The notes under the pieces were generated by a model. The model saw only the letters and a list, made by a program, of their open reading frames with translations. It had not been told where the DNA came from and searched no databases. This document shows positions 49,008-57,620 of a stretch of DNA of 64,000 bases, one piece after another. The stretch is from Amarobacter sp964507025 (GTDB lineage Bacteria; Chloroflexota; Dehalococcoidia; Tepidiformales; Tepidiformaceae), in contig CAZDOK010000001.1 of NCBI GenBank assembly GCA_964507025.1, positions 1 through 64,000 of the forward strand. Reading direction: 5' to 3'. Position numbers and translations under genes: made by a program. Each line of letters opens with the position of its first letter. The first letter of the stretch is position 1.

Positions 49008-50363
49008 CTAGATCACCGGCAGGTGCGCCATGGCTTCCCGGACCTTCTCGGCCGGGTAGTGGTCGTCGATCAGCTTGCCCGCCAGGTAGTCATCGTACGC
49101 CTGCAGGTCGAGCAGGCCGTGGCCGCTGAGGTTGAAGAGGATGACGCGCGACTTGCCCTCCTCCTTCGCCGCCAGCGCCTCATCGATGGCGCCGCGGATA
49201 GCATGCGAGCTCTCGGGCGCCGGGATGATGCCCTCGGTCTGGGCGAACAGGGTGGCCGCGTCGAAGCAGGGATTCTGCGGGTATGCCTTGGCCTCGATGT
49301 ACCCTTCGTCGTAGAGCTGGCAGAGGAGCGGCGCCATCGCGTGGTAGCGCAGCCCGCCGGCATGGATCCCGGGCGGCATGAAGGTGTGGCCGAGCGTGTA
49401 CATCTTCATCAGCGGTGTGAGCCCTGCCACATCACCAAAATCGTAGCGGTACTCGCCCTTGGTCAGGCTGGGGCACGAAGCCGGCTCCACCGCGAGGAAG
49501 CGGGTGTTCTTCTTGCCGTCGAGCCGGTCCTTCAGGAACGGGAAGAGCAGCCCGGCCGCGTTCGAACCGCCACCCGCGCATCCGATGACCACATCCGGGT
49601 ACTCGCCAGCCATCTCCATCTGCTTCATGGCTTCCTGGCCGATGACCGTCTGGTGAAGCAGCACGTGATTGAGCACGCTGCCGAGCGAGTAGCGCGTATC
49701 CTCGCGCATCGCCGCATCCTCCACGGCCTCGCTGATGGCGATGCCGAGGGAGCCCTGGCTCTCCGGGTCCTCGGCAAGGATGCTGCGGCCAGCATTGGTC
49801 TCATCGCTGGGGCTCGCCACCACCGAGCCGCCCCACACCCGCATCATCGAGCGACGGTACGGCTTCTGGTTGTACGAGACCTTCACCATGTACACCTTGC
49901 ATTCGAGGCCGAAGAGCTTGCAGGCGAAGGCGAGCGACGAGCCCCACTGGCCCGCGCCGGTCTCGGTGGCGATGCGCTTCACGCCCTCCTGCTTGTTGTA
50001 GTAGGCCTGGGCGACCGCCGTGTTGGGCTTGTGCGAGCCGCTGGGCGAAACGCCCTCGTACTTGTAGTAGATGTGCGCCGGCGTATCGAGCGCCTTTTCG
50101 AGGAAGGTCGCCCGGATGAGCGGCGCTGGCCGCCAGATGTTGAGGATGTCGCGCACTTCCTCCGGGATCGGGATGTAGCGCTCAGTGCTGACTTCCTGCT
50201 TGATGAGCTCCATGGGGAAGAGCGGCGCCAGCGCTTCCGGCCCGATCGGCTCGTGCGTCGCCGGGTGCAATGGGGGTGAAGGCGGGTTCTTCAGGTCGGC
50301 GGAGATGTTGTACCAGTGGGTCGGGAGTTCCGACTCGTCCAGGTAGAATTTGCGCGTTGCCAT
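49008..50363 (-). CDS. trpB2: tryptophan synthase beta-like, TrpB2
   Basis: A 451-residue PLP enzyme of the TrpB2 class, longer than TrpB1 and with the N-terminal block THWYNISADL and RPAPLIRATFLEK. It has SGSHKPNTAVAQAYYN (PLP Lys in GSHKPN), ETGAGQWGSSLAFAC, CAGGGSNAAGLLFPF and the C-terminal LSGHGLLDLQAY. TrpB2 proteins work with or without TrpA and use indole or O-phosphoserine in some species. It is the first gene after the Trp T-box leader. Confidence 0.95.
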   Translation of the reverse strand: MATRKFYLDESELPTHWYNISADLKNPPSPPLHPATHEPIGPEALAPLFPMELIKQEVSTERYIPIPEEVRDILNIWRPAPLIRATFLEKALDTPAHIYYKYEGVSPSGSHKPNTAVAQAYYNKQEGVKRIATETGAGQWGSSLAFACKLFGLECKVYMVKVSYNQKPYRRSMMRVWGGSVVASPSDETNAGRSILAEDPESQGSLGIAISEAVEDAAMREDTRYSLGSVLNHVLLHQTVIGQEAMKQMEMAGEYPDVVIGCAGGGSNAAGLLFPFLKDRLDGKKNTRFLAVEPASCPSLTKGEYRYDFGDVAGLTPLMKMYTLGHTFMPPGIHAGGLRYHAMAPLLCQLYDEGYIEAKAYPQNPCFDAATLFAQTEGIIPAPESSHAIRGAIDEALAAKEEGKSRVILFNLSGHGLLDLQAYDDYLAGKLIDDHYPAEKVREAMAHLPVI

Positions 50364-50477
50364 TGGTGCTGTCCCTCAACTACGTGGTTTCCACCTTGCC
50401 GGGCCGGATTCGAAGCCACCCCCATGCAGCCTCGTTCCGTTGTGTCTCCGCGGTGGATGCGCCTTGCGGCTCAGAGA
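50364..50477 (-). promoter_or_regulatory. untranslated segment between T-box terminator and trpB2
   Basis: About 114 nt lie between the attenuator hairpin and ATG 50363. No ORF is convincing. It may hold the trpB2 ribosome binding region. Confidence 0.4.
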
Positions 50478-50512
50478 ACACAAAACCCCTCGCCATCAAA
50501 GGACGAGGGGTT
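50478..50512 (-). terminator. Rho-independent attenuator of the trp T-box
   Basis: On minus, AACCCCTCGTC pairs with GGCGAGGGGTT around a loop CTTTGAT, followed by TTTTGTGTT. The 5' arm overlaps the antiterminator 3' side, as T-box switching requires. Confidence 0.85.
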
Positions 50513-50763
50513 CTCGCGGTGCCACCTTTGTTCCCGGGCGGATTGCTCCGCACGGGCCCTTGTCAGCCGCCGCGACATGTGCCGCGAGGGCCCTGGCTGT
50601 GATAACGGTGCCACTCCGCCGCAACCTACTGCCGTGGGGTTCGGCTGCGGAGCTCCCGGGCCCATTCACCTGCCGCGCTGCCACCGGGCTCTCACCTGTC
50701 CCCGGTTCTCTGGAGGCTCGCCTGACCGGCTACTCTTCCCGATCGACGCAAATCTTCGATTGA
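50478..50763 (-). ncRNA. T-box riboswitch, tRNA-Trp specific, transcriptional
   Basis: On minus, the leader reads: AGTA (in GAAGAGTAGCC), AGAGA, GGTGAGAG and then GTGAATGGGC, in which TGG at 50665-50663 follows GAA, the usual place of the specifier, so the codon read is UGG (Trp). The T-box antiterminator element is AGGTGGCACCGCG at 50527-50515. Its bulge UGGC would pair with an NCCA end having G as discriminator, the base of bacterial tRNA-Trp. The terminator hairpin follows. Uncharged tRNA-Trp would favour antitermination and trp expression. Confidence 0.93.
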
Positions 50764-50769
50764 GCCATC

Positions 50770-50798
50770 AAGGTATGGCTGCCACGCCCGGCTGTCAA
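50770..50798 (-). promoter_or_regulatory. promoter of the trp supraoperon
   Basis: A perfect -35 TTGACA (50798-50793), 17-nt spacer and -10 TACCTT (50775-50770) lie just upstream of the T-box, predicting a start near 50763. Confidence 0.75.
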
Positions 50799-50806
50799 TA
50801 ACCCGT

Positions 50807-51649
50807 CTACCCGGCGAGGAACTCCTCCAGCGCCGTCACCGCCACCGGTTCGGTGAGCACCGGCGCGTGGCCCACTCCGGGGACCTCCACCAGCTTCGCG
50901 CCCGGCAATGCCTCCATCATCTTCCGCGCGATCTCTGCGCTCAGCACGTCGCTCTTCGACCCCCGCAGGATGAGCACCGGACAGGTCATCGCCTTGAGCG
51001 CATCCCACGGCTGGACAACGGGAGGCGCCGCCGGAGTCGTGCGGATCGCCGCATCCATCTTCCACACGTACACGCCGCTATCGCTCCGCCGGACGTTGTA
51101 GCGCGCGAACTCCACGAGCTGGTCGTCGGCCAGGTGCTCGACCATCGGCGCGTAGTGTTCGCGGTAGTACTTCACCACCGCCTTCATGTCCGCGAACATC
51201 TCCGGAGCGTTTCCCACATAGGAGAGGATGCGCTGCAGGCCGGCGGGGTCGATCTCGGGGCCAACATCATTCAGGACGGCACGTTCGACCCGCCCAGGGA
51301 ACTTCGGGGCGTACTGCATGGTGATGAGGCCCCCCATTGAGGTCCCCACGAGCGAGAAGCGCTGGAGCCCGAGTGCCTCCCGGATGGCCTCCAGGTCAGT
51401 TACATAGGTGTCGATGGTGTAGCCCTCGGGTGGGCCCCACTCACTCTCCCCGCGTCCTCGGACATCGAGGCAATAGACGTGGTAATTCGCTGCCAGGATG
51501 TTGGCGATCCCGTCGAACGTGTGCGCCTGCCCCGCCAGGCCGTGGATCATCATCACCACCGGCGACCCGGGCGTCCCGCGCGCCAGCAGGTGGTGCCGGA
51601 GGCCGTTGGCCTCGACGAAGATGTCACGGATTGGGTAGACGGTAGCCAT
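50807..51649 (-). CDS. alpha/beta hydrolase
   Basis: A 280-residue alpha/beta-hydrolase. The oxyanion/HG motif is MMIHGLAGQAHTFDG, the nucleophile elbow is LVGTSMGGLITM (Ser), the Asp is likely in the strand near GSKSDVLS and the His is in VPGVGHAPVL. It resembles esterases or C-C hydrolases of the epoxide-hydrolase group; the substrate is unknown. It ends 9 nt before the trp promoter -35 element. Confidence 0.88.
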   Translation of the reverse strand: MATVYPIRDIFVEANGLRHHLLARGTPGSPVVMMIHGLAGQAHTFDGIANILAANYHVYCLDVRGRGESEWGPPEGYTIDTYVTDLEAIREALGLQRFSLVGTSMGGLITMQYAPKFPGRVERAVLNDVGPEIDPAGLQRILSYVGNAPEMFADMKAVVKYYREHYAPMVEHLADDQLVEFARYNVRRSDSGVYVWKMDAAIRTTPAAPPVVQPWDALKAMTCPVLILRGSKSDVLSAEIARKMMEALPGAKLVEVPGVGHAPVLTEPVAVTALEEFLAG

Positions 51650-51675
51650 TGCTGCCCCCGGTCGGTAGTGCGCGG

Positions 51676-51704
51676 ATTGTAGCCATCGAGCGGGAGCCTG
51701 CCAC
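51676..51704 (-). promoter_or_regulatory. promoter of the alpha/beta hydrolase gene
   Basis: GTGGCA (51704-51699), 17-nt spacer and TACAAT (51681-51676; 5 of 6) lie upstream of ATG 51649, giving a leader of about 20 nt. Confidence 0.5.
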
Positions 51705-51727
51705 CCGCGTCCCCGAATCTCTCGCGC

Positions 51728-52120
51728 TCAGAGTCTCTGCCGCCCGCCAAGACCCGCGTGGAGCTCGTGCCAGTGCCCGATGCCTGGCTCGCCGAGCAGG
51801 TAGCAGAGGTACACCACGCGCCCGTCGCGTTCATGGAAGAAGTCGATGAGTCCCCTCTCCGGGTCCTTGAGTTCGACACCGCGCCGGTCGAGGTCGCCCG
51901 CCGCCTGCTGGAGCTCGCGGTTCAACTCACCGACGCGGTTCGTTCCGCCGGTGTCCCACGGGTTTGCCGTGAGGTTCCCGTCGCCGCTTGCCCCGCGCAC
52001 GTCCGCCGCCAGGCTGGCCTGCAGTGCCCGGAGCTCAACATACGCCGCCCGGATACGTTCCAGCACCGGGATGACTTCCGGCAGCGCGGCCTGCGCCTCT
52101 TCCAGCGTGTAGAGCCGCAC
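51728..52120 (-). CDS. DUF2203 family protein
   Basis: A 130-residue protein. The N-terminal LEEAQAALPEVIPVLERI helix and the C-terminal GVELKDPERGLIDFFHERDGRVVYLCYLLGEPGIGHWHEL define DUF2203, a family of unknown function with a conserved CxxLGEPxIxxWH end. It lies 4 nt from glgC on the same strand and may be co-transcribed with it. Confidence 0.85.
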   Translation of the reverse strand: MRLYTLEEAQAALPEVIPVLERIRAAYVELRALQASLAADVRGASGDGNLTANPWDTGGTNRVGELNRELQQAAGDLDRRGVELKDPERGLIDFFHERDGRVVYLCYLLGEPGIGHWHELHAGLGGRQRL

Positions 52121-52124
52121 GGGT

Positions 52125-53414
52125 TCAGACGAACAGGTGAAGCGGCATCTGGGTGGGGTGCACCGTTGCGCCGCTCTCGAGCACCGCCTGGTCCATCAGT
52201 TCATCGTGTACCCCGGGGCCGATGACCACGTTCCGCCCCACCCGCAGTCCCGATGGCACCGTGACGCGCTTCCCGACGATCGTGATGCCTGCGTTCACGA
52301 TATCCGGCCGGTCGAAGTTCGGGATGTTGCTCGTGCCTTCGCCCACCACGCTTTCGCGGCCCACCGTCACCTCCTTGTCGAGGATTGCGCGGTCGATCAC
52401 CGCGCCAGAGCGGATGACGCAGCGGTGCTGGATGATCGAGTCGCGAACGACCGCGCCTTCTTCGATCACGACCCCGGGCGAAATCACGGATCGCGACACC
52501 TCCCCGGCAACATAGGCCGCTGGGGAGACGAGCGCCTCGCGCACCATTGCTCGCGCGCCGAACCGTGCTGGCGGCAGCAGCGTGCCCGATGTCCTCAGTC
52601 TCAGGTCGGGGTCTTCCAGGTTCAGCGGCGGGTTCGGGCTGAGCAGGTCCATGTGTGCTGCCCAGTAGCTTTCGACGGTGCCGACATCGCGCCAGTACCC
52701 CTGGTACTGGTAGCCGAATACCCGGTGGGAGCGGTACATGCGGGGGATGATGTCGCGGCCGAAGTCGTGCGCGCTCGCCTCGGCGAGGTCAGCATCCTCC
52801 TGGAGTTGCTCGACAAGGACATCCTTGTTGAACACGTAGACGCCCATCGAGGCCCACTGGCCGCGTGGGTGGGCCGGTTTCTCCTGGAAATCCGTCACGC
52901 GCCCGTTTCCATCGAGGTCCAGGACGCCAAAGCGATGCGCCTCCTCGCGCGGGACCTGGTAGACCGCCACCGTCGCGTCGGCGCCCTGGCTTCGGTGGTA
53001 GGCCACCATGTTCCTGTACGAGGTCAGGTAGATGTGGTCGCCCGCAAGGATGAGCACCTCGCGCGCCCGGGATTCCTCGATGACGTACAGGTTCTGGTAG
53101 ACCGCGTCGGCCGTGCCCTGGTACCAGTCGGAATCGGCGCGGCCAAGGTAGGGTTGCAGGATCTGGATGCCGCCCTCGGGCGTGTCGAACCCCCAGGCCC
53201 GTCCCGCGCCAATGTGATTGAAGAGCGACCGTGGCCGGTACTGCGTAAGAATTGCGAGCTTGGTGATGCTGCTGTTCCCGCAGTTGCTGAGCACGAAATC
53301 GACGATCCGGTACTGCCCCCCAAAAACCACCGCCGGCTTCGCCCGTTGTTCCGACAGGATGGAGAGGCGGTCTCCCTGGCCCCCGGCAAGAATCATTGCG
53401 AGGACGTTGTTCAT
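52125..53414 (-). CDS. glgC: glucose-1-phosphate adenylyltransferase (GlgC-like)
   Basis: A 429-residue nucleotidyltransferase. It has AMILAGGQGDRLSILSEQRAKPAVVFGGQYRIVDF (substrate loop), YLGRADSDWYQGTADAVYQNL, LILAGDHIYLTSY, VLDLDGNGRVTDFQEKP and YWRDVGTVESYWAAHMDLL. The C-terminal beta-helix has repeats ending at residues 330-429. It makes ADP-glucose for glycogen. ATG 53414 has GAGGGG upstream. TAGAAT at 53449-53444 may be its -10 box. Confidence 0.93.
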   Translation of the reverse strand: MNNVLAMILAGGQGDRLSILSEQRAKPAVVFGGQYRIVDFVLSNCGNSSITKLAILTQYRPRSLFNHIGAGRAWGFDTPEGGIQILQPYLGRADSDWYQGTADAVYQNLYVIEESRAREVLILAGDHIYLTSYRNMVAYHRSQGADATVAVYQVPREEAHRFGVLDLDGNGRVTDFQEKPAHPRGQWASMGVYVFNKDVLVEQLQEDADLAEASAHDFGRDIIPRMYRSHRVFGYQYQGYWRDVGTVESYWAAHMDLLSPNPPLNLEDPDLRLRTSGTLLPPARFGARAMVREALVSPAAYVAGEVSRSVISPGVVIEEGAVVRDSIIQHRCVIRSGAVIDRAILDKEVTVGRESVVGEGTSNIPNFDRPDIVNAGITIVGKRVTVPSGLRVGRNVVIGPGVHDELMDQAVLESGATVHPTQMPLHLFV

Positions 53415-53443
53415 GCAGGACCCCTCATATTCGCTTGGGGGCC

Positions 53444-53449
53444 ATTCTA
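53444..53449 (-). promoter_or_regulatory. -10 box upstream of glgC
   Basis: TAGAAT (5 of 6) lies 29 nt before the glgC start. No clear -35. Confidence 0.4.
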
Positions 53450-53454
53450 CGCAC

Positions 53455-53492
53455 CGGGGGCCGCCATCCGTCACGGATGAGCGGCCCCCTTT
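53455..53492 (+). terminator. hairpin with U-tract between glgC and the zinc-ribbon gene
   Basis: On plus, GGGGGCCGC and GCGGCCCCC flank a 16-nt loop and are followed by TTTT. No plus-strand gene ends nearby, so its role is unclear; on the minus strand it precedes the glgC -10 box. Confidence 0.45.
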
Positions 53493-53500
53493 TCGTTCGA

Positions 53501-53698
53501 CTAACAGGCTGCCCGCAATGCGGCTGCTTCCGACCGGAGCACCATTGCAAACGCGCAATCTCGACAAATTACGGTTGCGTAGCGGCTCCGCCTTGCCCCT
53601 GAGGGCTCGACATCGGCGACCACGATGCGCGAATGCGCCCGGGTCACCCGCCCGCACAGCGGGCATGGACCATGAATCAGACTTCTGCTTCGAGACAT
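53501..53698 (-). CDS. small zinc-ribbon-like protein
   Basis: A 65-residue protein with two CxxC pairs: CPLC near residue 12 and CRDC near residue 46, an arrangement that suits a zinc ribbon. ATG 53698 follows GAGGTAGGGAG. It is upstream of and co-directional with glgC. A small regulator or adaptor is possible; the call rests on the cysteine spacing. Confidence 0.45.
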   Translation of the reverse strand: MSRSRSLIHGPCPLCGRVTRAHSRIVVADVEPSGARRSRYATVICRDCAFAMVLRSEAAALRAAC

Positions 53699-53817
53699 CT
53701 CCCTACCTCAAAGCGCCACCGGCCCCAGCGTCGCACCATTCGGGGGCGCTCGTGAATCCGGGGACCCGCCTACGGGATTCCCCCATGCTGCCGTGAAGCC
53801 CGGTGCCGGCGGCGAAG

Positions 53818-53823
53818 TATACT
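53818..53823 (+). promoter_or_regulatory. -10 box of likely leaderless promoter (nadE)
   Basis: TATACT (5 of 6) ends 6 nt before ATG 53830, so transcription probably starts at the initiation codon. Confidence 0.5.
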
Positions 53824-53829
53824 CGCGCC

Positions 53830-55566
53830 ATGAGGACCGTCCGCATTGGGCTCGCCCAGATCGACACGACTGTCGGCGATATCCGGGGGAACATCGACAC
53901 CATCTCCGCGCGCATCGCCGAGGCACGTGAGGCTGGCTGCGCGATTGTGGCCTTCCCCGAACTCGCCGTCACCGGCTACCCGCCCGAGGACCTTGTCCTC
54001 CGGCGTGCCTTTTGCGAGGCCTCACACCAGGCCGTCGCATCGCTCGCGCCGACCGTTCGCGACATTATCGCGGTGGTCGGCTTCGTCGACTGGATGAATG
54101 GCGACGCCTACAACGCGGCCGCGATCATCGCGAACGGTCACTGGGTCGACACCTACCACAAGCGACGCCTGCCCAACTACGGGGTCTTCGATGAAGAGCG
54201 CTACTTCGCTGCCGGCAACCGCGTTCCTGTCTATCTTGCGGGTGAGGTCACCTTCGGGGTCAGCATCTGCGAGGATATCTGGTACCCGGGTACGCCACTC
54301 GATGTACTCGCGCTCGGCGGCGCCGAGCTCTGCATCAACATCAACGCCTCGCCATATCACCGAGGAAAGGCCCAGGGGCGCGAAAAGATGATCGCCACTC
54401 GGGCCTCCGACAACCTGGTGGCAGTTGCATACCTCAATGCGGTTGCCGGGCAGGACGAGCTCGTCTTCGATGGCGCTTCGCTGGTGGTTGATGCGGAGGG
54501 ACAGGTCCTGGCCCGTGGCCCGCAGTTCCGCGAGACCCTGCTGCCCATCGAAATCGACCTCGATGCCGTGGTCCAGCGGCGTCTGCACGACCCGCGCCGC
54601 CGGGTCGAGCTTCGCGAACGAGATGGCCACACCGGCACCGAATTCGTTGACCTCGGCTGGCCCGTGCCCGTCTCGACCCGGCAGCCGGCAACGGGGCCCG
54701 TTGCCCCCCACCTCTGCGATGAGGAGGAGGTCTGGGAGGCCCTCGTCCTCGGCACGCACGACTACCTTGCCAAGACGGGGTTCAGGCAGGCCGTCGTTGG
54801 GCTTTCGGGCGGTATCGACTCCAGCGTGGTGGCAGCGATCGCCGTGGATGCGATCGGGGCGGAGAATGTCGCCGGCGTCTCGATGCCGAGCCGCTACTCG
54901 AGCCAGCACAGCCGCGACGACGCCCGCGCGCTCGCCGAAAACCTGGGTATCCGCTACCTGACTATCCCCATCGAACCGGCACACGCGGCCATGCTCGACA
55001 TGCTCGCCGATGCGTTCGAGGGCCGCGAAATCGGGACCGCCGAGGAGAACATCCAGGCCCGCCAGCGCGGGAACATCCTCATGACGCTCGCCAACGCCTT
55101 TGGCTTCATCACGCTCACCACGGGCAACAAGAGCGAGCTCGGCACGGGCTACGCCACGCTCTATGGCGACATGGCCGGCGGGTTCGCCGTCATCAAGGAC
55201 GTGCCGAAGACGCTTGTGTACCGCCTGGCCCGCTGGCGCAATGAGAAGGCCGGCACCGACCTTATCCCCGAGCACGTGATCATCAAACCTCCCAGCGCTG
55301 AACTGAAGCCCGACCAGCTCGATCAGGACACACTCCCGCCCTATGAGGTGCTCGACCCCATTCTCGAGGCGTACGTCGAAGACGACCGCACGGTGGACGA
55401 GATCGTCGCGGCCGGATTCGACGACGCCACGGTCCGGAGGGTTGTCGCGATGGTCGACAGGAACGAGTACAAGCGGCGGCAGGCTCCACCCGGCGTGAAG
55501 ATCACCCCGCGAGCGTTTGGGCGCGACCGCCGGCTTCCGCTGGCTGCCCGCCTCAGCACGCTTTGA
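53830..55566 (+). CDS. nadE: glutamine-dependent NAD+ synthetase
   Basis: A 578-residue two-domain enzyme. Residues about 1-270 are a nitrilase-type amidase: FPELAVTGYPPEDLVL (Glu), HKRRLPNYGVFDE (Lys) and GVSICEDIWYPG (Cys). Residues about 300-578 are the synthetase: GLSGGIDSSVVAAI (P-loop), MPSRYSSQHS, TTGNKSELGTGYATLYGDMAGGFAVI and IIKPPSAELKPDQ. It uses glutamine ammonia to make NAD+. ATG 53830 has a -10 box directly upstream. Confidence 0.95.
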   Translation: MRTVRIGLAQIDTTVGDIRGNIDTISARIAEAREAGCAIVAFPELAVTGYPPEDLVLRRAFCEASHQAVASLAPTVRDIIAVVGFVDWMNGDAYNAAAIIANGHWVDTYHKRRLPNYGVFDEERYFAAGNRVPVYLAGEVTFGVSICEDIWYPGTPLDVLALGGAELCININASPYHRGKAQGREKMIATRASDNLVAVAYLNAVAGQDELVFDGASLVVDAEGQVLARGPQFRETLLPIEIDLDAVVQRRLHDPRRRVELRERDGHTGTEFVDLGWPVPVSTRQPATGPVAPHLCDEEEVWEALVLGTHDYLAKTGFRQAVVGLSGGIDSSVVAAIAVDAIGAENVAGVSMPSRYSSQHSRDDARALAENLGIRYLTIPIEPAHAAMLDMLADAFEGREIGTAEENIQARQRGNILMTLANAFGFITLTTGNKSELGTGYATLYGDMAGGFAVIKDVPKTLVYRLARWRNEKAGTDLIPEHVIIKPPSAELKPDQLDQDTLPPYEVLDPILEAYVEDDRTVDEIVAAGFDDATVRRVVAMVDRNEYKRRQAPPGVKITPRAFGRDRRLPLAARLSTL

Positions 55567-55588
55567 GTCCCCCCAGGAGCTAGCGCAA

Positions 55589-56467
55589 ATGGATGGCCGC
55601 GATCGCTACCTCGCTACCACCGACTGGCTTGCTGGGAATCTCGGTGATCCACGCCTGCGCGTGCTTGAGTGCACCGTCTTCCTGCGCCAGCGCGAGGATG
55701 GCAAGCCAGGGTTTCTCGTCGTGCCCGGTCGCGATGCGTGGTCGGCCGCCCACATCCCCGGGTCAGTCTTTGCCGACCTCCACAACGACTTGAGCGACCG
55801 CAGCCAGCCTCTTCGCTTCATGATGCCCGGCGCCGAGCAGTTCGCCGGGGCTATGGGCCGCTACGGCGTGGGCGACGACTCGCAGGTGGTTCTGTACGAC
55901 AGGGCAGGGAACATGTGGGCAGCCCGGATCTGGTGGATGCTGCGCGCGTTCGGCTTCGACAACGCCCGAGTCCTCGATGGCGGATGGACGAAGTGGCTCG
56001 GCGAGGGCCGTCCGGTCTCGACAGATGCCCCCGAGATGCCTTCCGCCCGGTTCGTGCCGAATCACCGGCCCGGCCTCATCGCGACGAAGGAGGACGTCCT
56101 CGGGGCGATCGCTTCCGGCCAGGCCTGCATTGTGAACGCGCTCAACGCCGCTCAGCACCGCGGTGAGGTGGCTCCATACGGCCGCCCTGGGCGCATCGCA
56201 GGAAGCGCAAATGTGCCCGCCATGGGCTCCGCGGGGGTGGTCGACCCGGTGACGCAGCTGTACCGCCCCGTCGACGTGATCCGCCGGCGATTCGTGGAGG
56301 CGGGTGCGCTCCCGGGCACTCGGCTGATTACCTACTGCGGCGGTGGTATCGCGGCCAGCAGCGCAGCGTTCGCGGCAACGATGGCCGGGTACACCGATGT
56401 CGCTGTCTACGACGCTTCGCTCTCGGAATGGGCGGCCGATCCCTCGCTTCCGATGGAAGCCGGGTAG
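55589..56467 (+). CDS. sulfurtransferase with two rhodanese domains
   Basis: A 292-residue thiosulfate/3-mercaptopyruvate sulfurtransferase. The first domain has VVPGRDAWSAAHIPGSVFADL and VVLYDRAGNMWAARIWWMLRAFG, with the inactive Asp-Arg site. The second has RIAGSANVPAM and the active loop ITYCGGGIAASSAAFA (Cys). The substrate is unclear because the loop CGGGIAA differs from CGSGVTA of MST and CRKGVT of rhodanese. It lies 22 nt after nadE. Confidence 0.9.
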   Translation: MDGRDRYLATTDWLAGNLGDPRLRVLECTVFLRQREDGKPGFLVVPGRDAWSAAHIPGSVFADLHNDLSDRSQPLRFMMPGAEQFAGAMGRYGVGDDSQVVLYDRAGNMWAARIWWMLRAFGFDNARVLDGGWTKWLGEGRPVSTDAPEMPSARFVPNHRPGLIATKEDVLGAIASGQACIVNALNAAQHRGEVAPYGRPGRIAGSANVPAMGSAGVVDPVTQLYRPVDVIRRRFVEAGALPGTRLITYCGGGIAASSAAFAATMAGYTDVAVYDASLSEWAADPSLPMEAG

Positions 56468-56585
56468 GGGAAACCTGGCAGGTTGCTCGCCTGAACTGAT
56501 CAGCGACATACCGGTGCGGCCCAGGAGCGCGTCGAATGTCCGGCATCACCGTAGAATTCGGCGAAGCCACTCCCAAGGAACCTGC

Positions 56586-57620
56586 ATGCCTACTTCCAAT
56601 ACCTGCGTGAAAACCGGCCAGGGAACGGTCGCGATGGCCACCATCCCCTACCCCGACGAGCCCGGACCGGGCCAGGCCCTCGTCCGCACCACCCTCAGCA
56701 CCATCTGCGGGAGCGACATACACATCGTCGATGAGATGCCGCTGCCCCCCGGCGTGCCCATGGGCCACGAGGCCGTCGGCATCGTCGAGGCGGTCGGCGC
56801 CGGAGTCACCAACTTCGCGCCGGGCGACCGCGTCGCCGTCGGATGTCTCGTCTGCTGTGGTTCGTGCCGCCGGTGCCTGGAAGGCGACCACCAGGTCTGC
56901 GAGACTTTCAACTCCCCCGGCAACCTGATCTTCGGAGCGCAGGGCGAGTTCTTCCTGGTCAATGGCGCCCAGACCAGCATGGCGAAGATCCCGGCCTCGC
57001 TCTCCGACGAGCAGGTGCTCTTCGTCACCGACATCATGTCCACCGGTTTCGCCGCCATCGAGCGCGCCGAGATCAAGCCCGGGGACGCGGTCGCTATCTT
57101 CGCCCAGGGGCCCGTTGGTCTCTGCGCCACCGCTGGCGCCCGCGCCTTCGGCGCCGGCACAATAATTGCCGTCGAATCCATCCCGGAGCGCGTCGCCATG
57201 GCGAAGCGCTTCGGTGCCGATATCGTTGTCGAGCCCGCCGACGCCGTGGCGAAGATCATGGAACTCACGGGCAACAAGGGTGTCGACATCGCCGTCGAAG
57301 CGCTCGGTCACCAGGTCACCTTCGAGAACGCCTGCCGGGTGGTGCGGATGGGTGGCACCATCAGCTCCGTCGGTGTCTACGGCGCATTCCAGGAGCTTCG
57401 GCTGCCGACCAGCGGGTCGTTCATTCACCGCAAGCTGGTCACCACGTTCTGCCCGGTCGGCACGGCCCGTCTTGAACGGCTGATGGCCATGATCGCGCGC
57501 GGCAAGGTCGATCTGACCCCGCTCATCACCCACAACATGAAGATCAGCGAAACGCCGGCCGCATACGACCTCTTCCGCAAGCGCGAAGGTGGTGTGCTCA
57601 AGATCGCGCTGCGACCCTGA
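56586..57620 (+). CDS. zinc-dependent alcohol dehydrogenase (MDR family)
   Basis: A 344-residue medium-chain dehydrogenase/reductase. It has catalytic zinc residues in ICGSDIH and MGHEAVG, a structural zinc lobe with CLVCCGSCRRCLEGDHQVC, the Rossmann GPVGLCATAGARAFG and the VESIPERVAMAKRFGAD segment. The substrate range is unknown. A TAGAAT-like box lies 35 nt upstream. The frame is open before 56586, but ATG 56586 gives the family length. Confidence 0.9.
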   Translation: MPTSNTCVKTGQGTVAMATIPYPDEPGPGQALVRTTLSTICGSDIHIVDEMPLPPGVPMGHEAVGIVEAVGAGVTNFAPGDRVAVGCLVCCGSCRRCLEGDHQVCETFNSPGNLIFGAQGEFFLVNGAQTSMAKIPASLSDEQVLFVTDIMSTGFAAIERAEIKPGDAVAIFAQGPVGLCATAGARAFGAGTIIAVESIPERVAMAKRFGADIVVEPADAVAKIMELTGNKGVDIAVEALGHQVTFENACRVVRMGGTISSVGVYGAFQELRLPTSGSFIHRKLVTTFCPVGTARLERLMAMIARGKVDLTPLITHNMKISETPAAYDLFRKREGGVLKIALRP

